A DNA stretch of 64,000 nt, taken from the NCBI RefSeq assembly GCF_001613805.1, contig NZ_LPVY01000005.1, forward strand, positions 124,001 to 188,000, written 5' to 3'. Below the pieces are notes generated by a model that ran no database searches, was not told the origin of the DNA, and saw only the letters and a list, made by a program, of their open reading frames with translations. This DNA comes from Thalassospira lucentensis. GTDB taxonomy: Bacteria > Pseudomonadota > Alphaproteobacteria > Rhodospirillales > Thalassospiraceae. Below are positions 62,765-64,000 of the stretch, in pieces. The stretch's first letter is position 1. Every line of letters begins with the position of its first letter. Made by a program: the position numbers and the translations under genes.

Positions 62765-63481
62765 TCAAGAGCGGTTTTTACGCCGGAACCGCAAATAATT
62801 GCATTTTTTACCCTGGCGTAGCGCTTTTTGTTCATACCGGGTTTTAACCCAGTCGGCAGGCGGGTTGCGCCAGTCTTCCGGACTCTCGGCAAGCCACTCG
62901 AAATCCCGATGATTGTGCATATGCTGCAGGGTCCAGGAAATATATTGCATGTCGTCACTGGCAACCCGGAACTCCGCGCCGTCTTTCAGGAGACGCGCCA
63001 GCAATGCAAGATTCTTGGGACCAATAAACCGGCGTTCCGCATGGCGTTTCTTCGGCCATGGATCCGGAAACAGCAAGAATGCACGGTCAAAGCAGGCGTC
63101 AACCAGCTTGTAAAGCAGGGGGCGGGAATCGTCCGCAATGATCCGGACATTGCTTAGACCACGCTCGTCGATATGACGCAGGAGGCTGCCAACCCCGTCC
63201 ATAAACGGCTCAGCCCCGATAATCCCGATCTGCGGGTTGGCCTGGGCCTGACCAGCCAAATGTTCGCCACCGCCAAAGCCAATCTCGAGCCAAAGCTGAT
63301 CATGCTTTTCCCCGAAATAGTCGTTCGGATCGACACCGGCCTGATCTGGATAGGTAATCCCGATTTTCGGAAGCAACTCGTCAACCAGTGCCCGGCGAGA
63401 ATCTTTGAGTGGGCGGCTGCCGCGACGGCCATAAAAATTCGGGCGGTCCGGGGTCGGTAACGGGCGATTGCTGTTGCGCAT
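62765..63481 (-). CDS. trmB: tRNA (guanine-N7-)-methyltransferase
   Basis: Makes m7G46 in the variable loop of tRNAs. 238 residues; an N-terminal basic segment (FYGRRGSRPLKDSRRALVDELLPKI), the SAM motif LWLEIGFGGGEHLAGQA, IGAEPFMDGVGSLLRHI and the family's FPDPWPKKRHAERRFI are intact. It lies downstream of metK on the same strand, separated by a terminator in a 131-base gap, so it needs its own promoter or readthrough. Confidence 0.97.
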   Translation of the reverse strand: MRNSNRPLPTPDRPNFYGRRGSRPLKDSRRALVDELLPKIGITYPDQAGVDPNDYFGEKHDQLWLEIGFGGGEHLAGQAQANPQIGIIGAEPFMDGVGSLLRHIDERGLSNVRIIADDSRPLLYKLVDACFDRAFLLFPDPWPKKRHAERRFIGPKNLALLARLLKDGAEFRVASDDMQYISWTLQHMHNHRDFEWLAESPEDWRNPPADWVKTRYEQKALRQGKKCNYLRFRRKNRS

Positions 63482-63516
63482 TGTCTTATCTGTCAGGACG
63501 GGTTTGAAAAATGGCT

Positions 63517-63559
63517 AAAAATCAAACGGGCGACCCCGGATTTGTATCGGGGCCGCCCG
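63517..63559 (-). terminator. Terminator downstream of metK
   Basis: On the minus strand CGGGCGGCCCCG-ATACAAAT-CCGGGGTCGCCCG forms a long GC stem with one mismatch, then TTTGATTTTT. Confidence 0.85.
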
Positions 63560-63612
63560 CCTCATATCACGTCACACGATTTTGGCAAATCGTGCTTTGT
63601 CTTTTCTGCCAA

Positions 63613-64000
63613 TCAGGCACCGAATGCCGATTTCAGTTCACCAACCAGATCGGTGCGCTCCCAAGAGAAACGACCGTCTTCTTCTGCCTGACGACCAAAG
63701 TGGCCATAGGCAGAGGTCGGGGTATAGATCGGACGGCAAAGCGAAAGATGTTCGCGAATGCCCCGCGGGCTGAGATCCATCAACTGGCGCAAAACACTAC
63801 CCAGTTTAATTTCGTCCACATTGCCGGTGCCATGGTTGTTGACATAAAGTGCCAGCGGCTTAGAAACACCGATCGCATAGGCAACCTGAATGGTGCAGCG
63901 TTCGGCAAGGCCGGCAGCAACCACGTTTTTCGCAAGGTAACGTGCGGCATAGGCTGCTGAACGGTCAACCTTGGTCGGGTCCTTACCCGAAAACGCACCG
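63613..64000 (-). CDS. metK: S-adenosylmethionine synthase, partial (N-terminus off the right edge)
   Basis: The last about 128 residues of MetK, which makes S-adenosylmethionine from ATP and methionine. [21 protein letters not shown] is the conserved glycine/Lys-rich block; [23 protein letters not shown] and [16 protein letters not shown] continue the C-terminal domain. The start and any SAM-responsive leader lie outside the window. It supplies the methyl donor used by the many methyltransferases in the cobalamin run, though no direct link is implied. Confidence 0.96.
   Translation of the reverse strand, partial: GAFSGKDPTKVDRSAAYAARYLAKNVVAAGLAERCTIQVAYAIGVSKPLALYVNNHGTGNVDEIKLGSVLRQLMDLSPRGIREHLSLCRPIYTPTSAYGHFGRQAEEDGRFSWERTDLVGELKSAFGA

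Noticed and set aside
1..64000. CRISPR arrays, insertion sequences, tRNA or rRNA genes
   Set aside because: I looked for regular repeats, transposase motifs and tRNA-like cloverleaf sequences in all gaps and saw none.

Overview
The window reads as chromosome of an alphaproteobacterium, most likely a marine Rhodospirillales-type organism close to Thalassospira. This is inferred from gene content and from protein resemblance recalled from memory; no database search was run. Supporting signs are a CobN-type cobalamin pathway, Irr and BioR regulators, an Anbu operon, and a rimP-nusA-ylxR-infB-rbfA-truB-rpsO-pnp operon. Coding density is high, and I see no insertion sequence, CRISPR array, rRNA or tRNA.

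Left part (1-22.6 kb): a partial GH114-like secreted glycosidase and an unknown protein precede a large, dispersed cobalamin region. A cobalamin riboswitch (about 7140-7345) heads a minus-strand unit cobU-cobW-cobN. cobS-cobC (minus) diverge from cobT (plus). A degenerate EAL protein and the heptose genes gmhA-hldE lie in between. cbiB (minus) is followed by the plus-strand run cbiX-cobH-cobL-cobI-(cbiG::cobJ)-cobM, with stop/start overlaps from cobH to cobM. Early (CbiX) and late (CobN) cobalt insertion genes and a CbiG-CobJ fusion coexist, so the ring-contraction route is hybrid or incompletely visible. CobA, CobG/CobZ, CobF, CobK, CobB, CobQ and CobO are not in the window.

Middle part (22.7-43.6 kb): a four-gene Anbu operon (circularly permuted ATP-grasp, alpha-E protein, transglutaminase, Anbu peptidase); a biotin block in which bioR, bioY and bioB are linked by three perfect BioR boxes; a CHAP lipoprotein and an MFS exporter; a PlsC-like acyltransferase fused to an alpha/beta hydrolase; a GntR-OsmC pair and an ABM monooxygenase, each next to a striking palindrome; a Fur-boxed iron ABC importer divergent from a methyltransferase; irr, a rubrerythrin and a serine hydrolase; and an NPD/nitronate monooxygenase-like flavoprotein with an unusual four-cysteine motif.

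Right part (43.6-64 kb): the translation/RNA-processing operon rimP to pnp, with a terminator-like hairpin ahead of rimP and a long hairpin in the pnp leader. Next is a complete heme-acquisition island on the minus strand: ECF sigma factor, FecR anti-sigma, HasR receptor, a HasA-like hemophore carrying RTX repeats, HasD/HasE type I exporter and a heme oxygenase, with three Fur-type boxes. The window ends with trmB and a partial metK. Iron and heme uptake, iron-responsive regulators and cofactor synthesis (B12, biotin) are the dominant themes.
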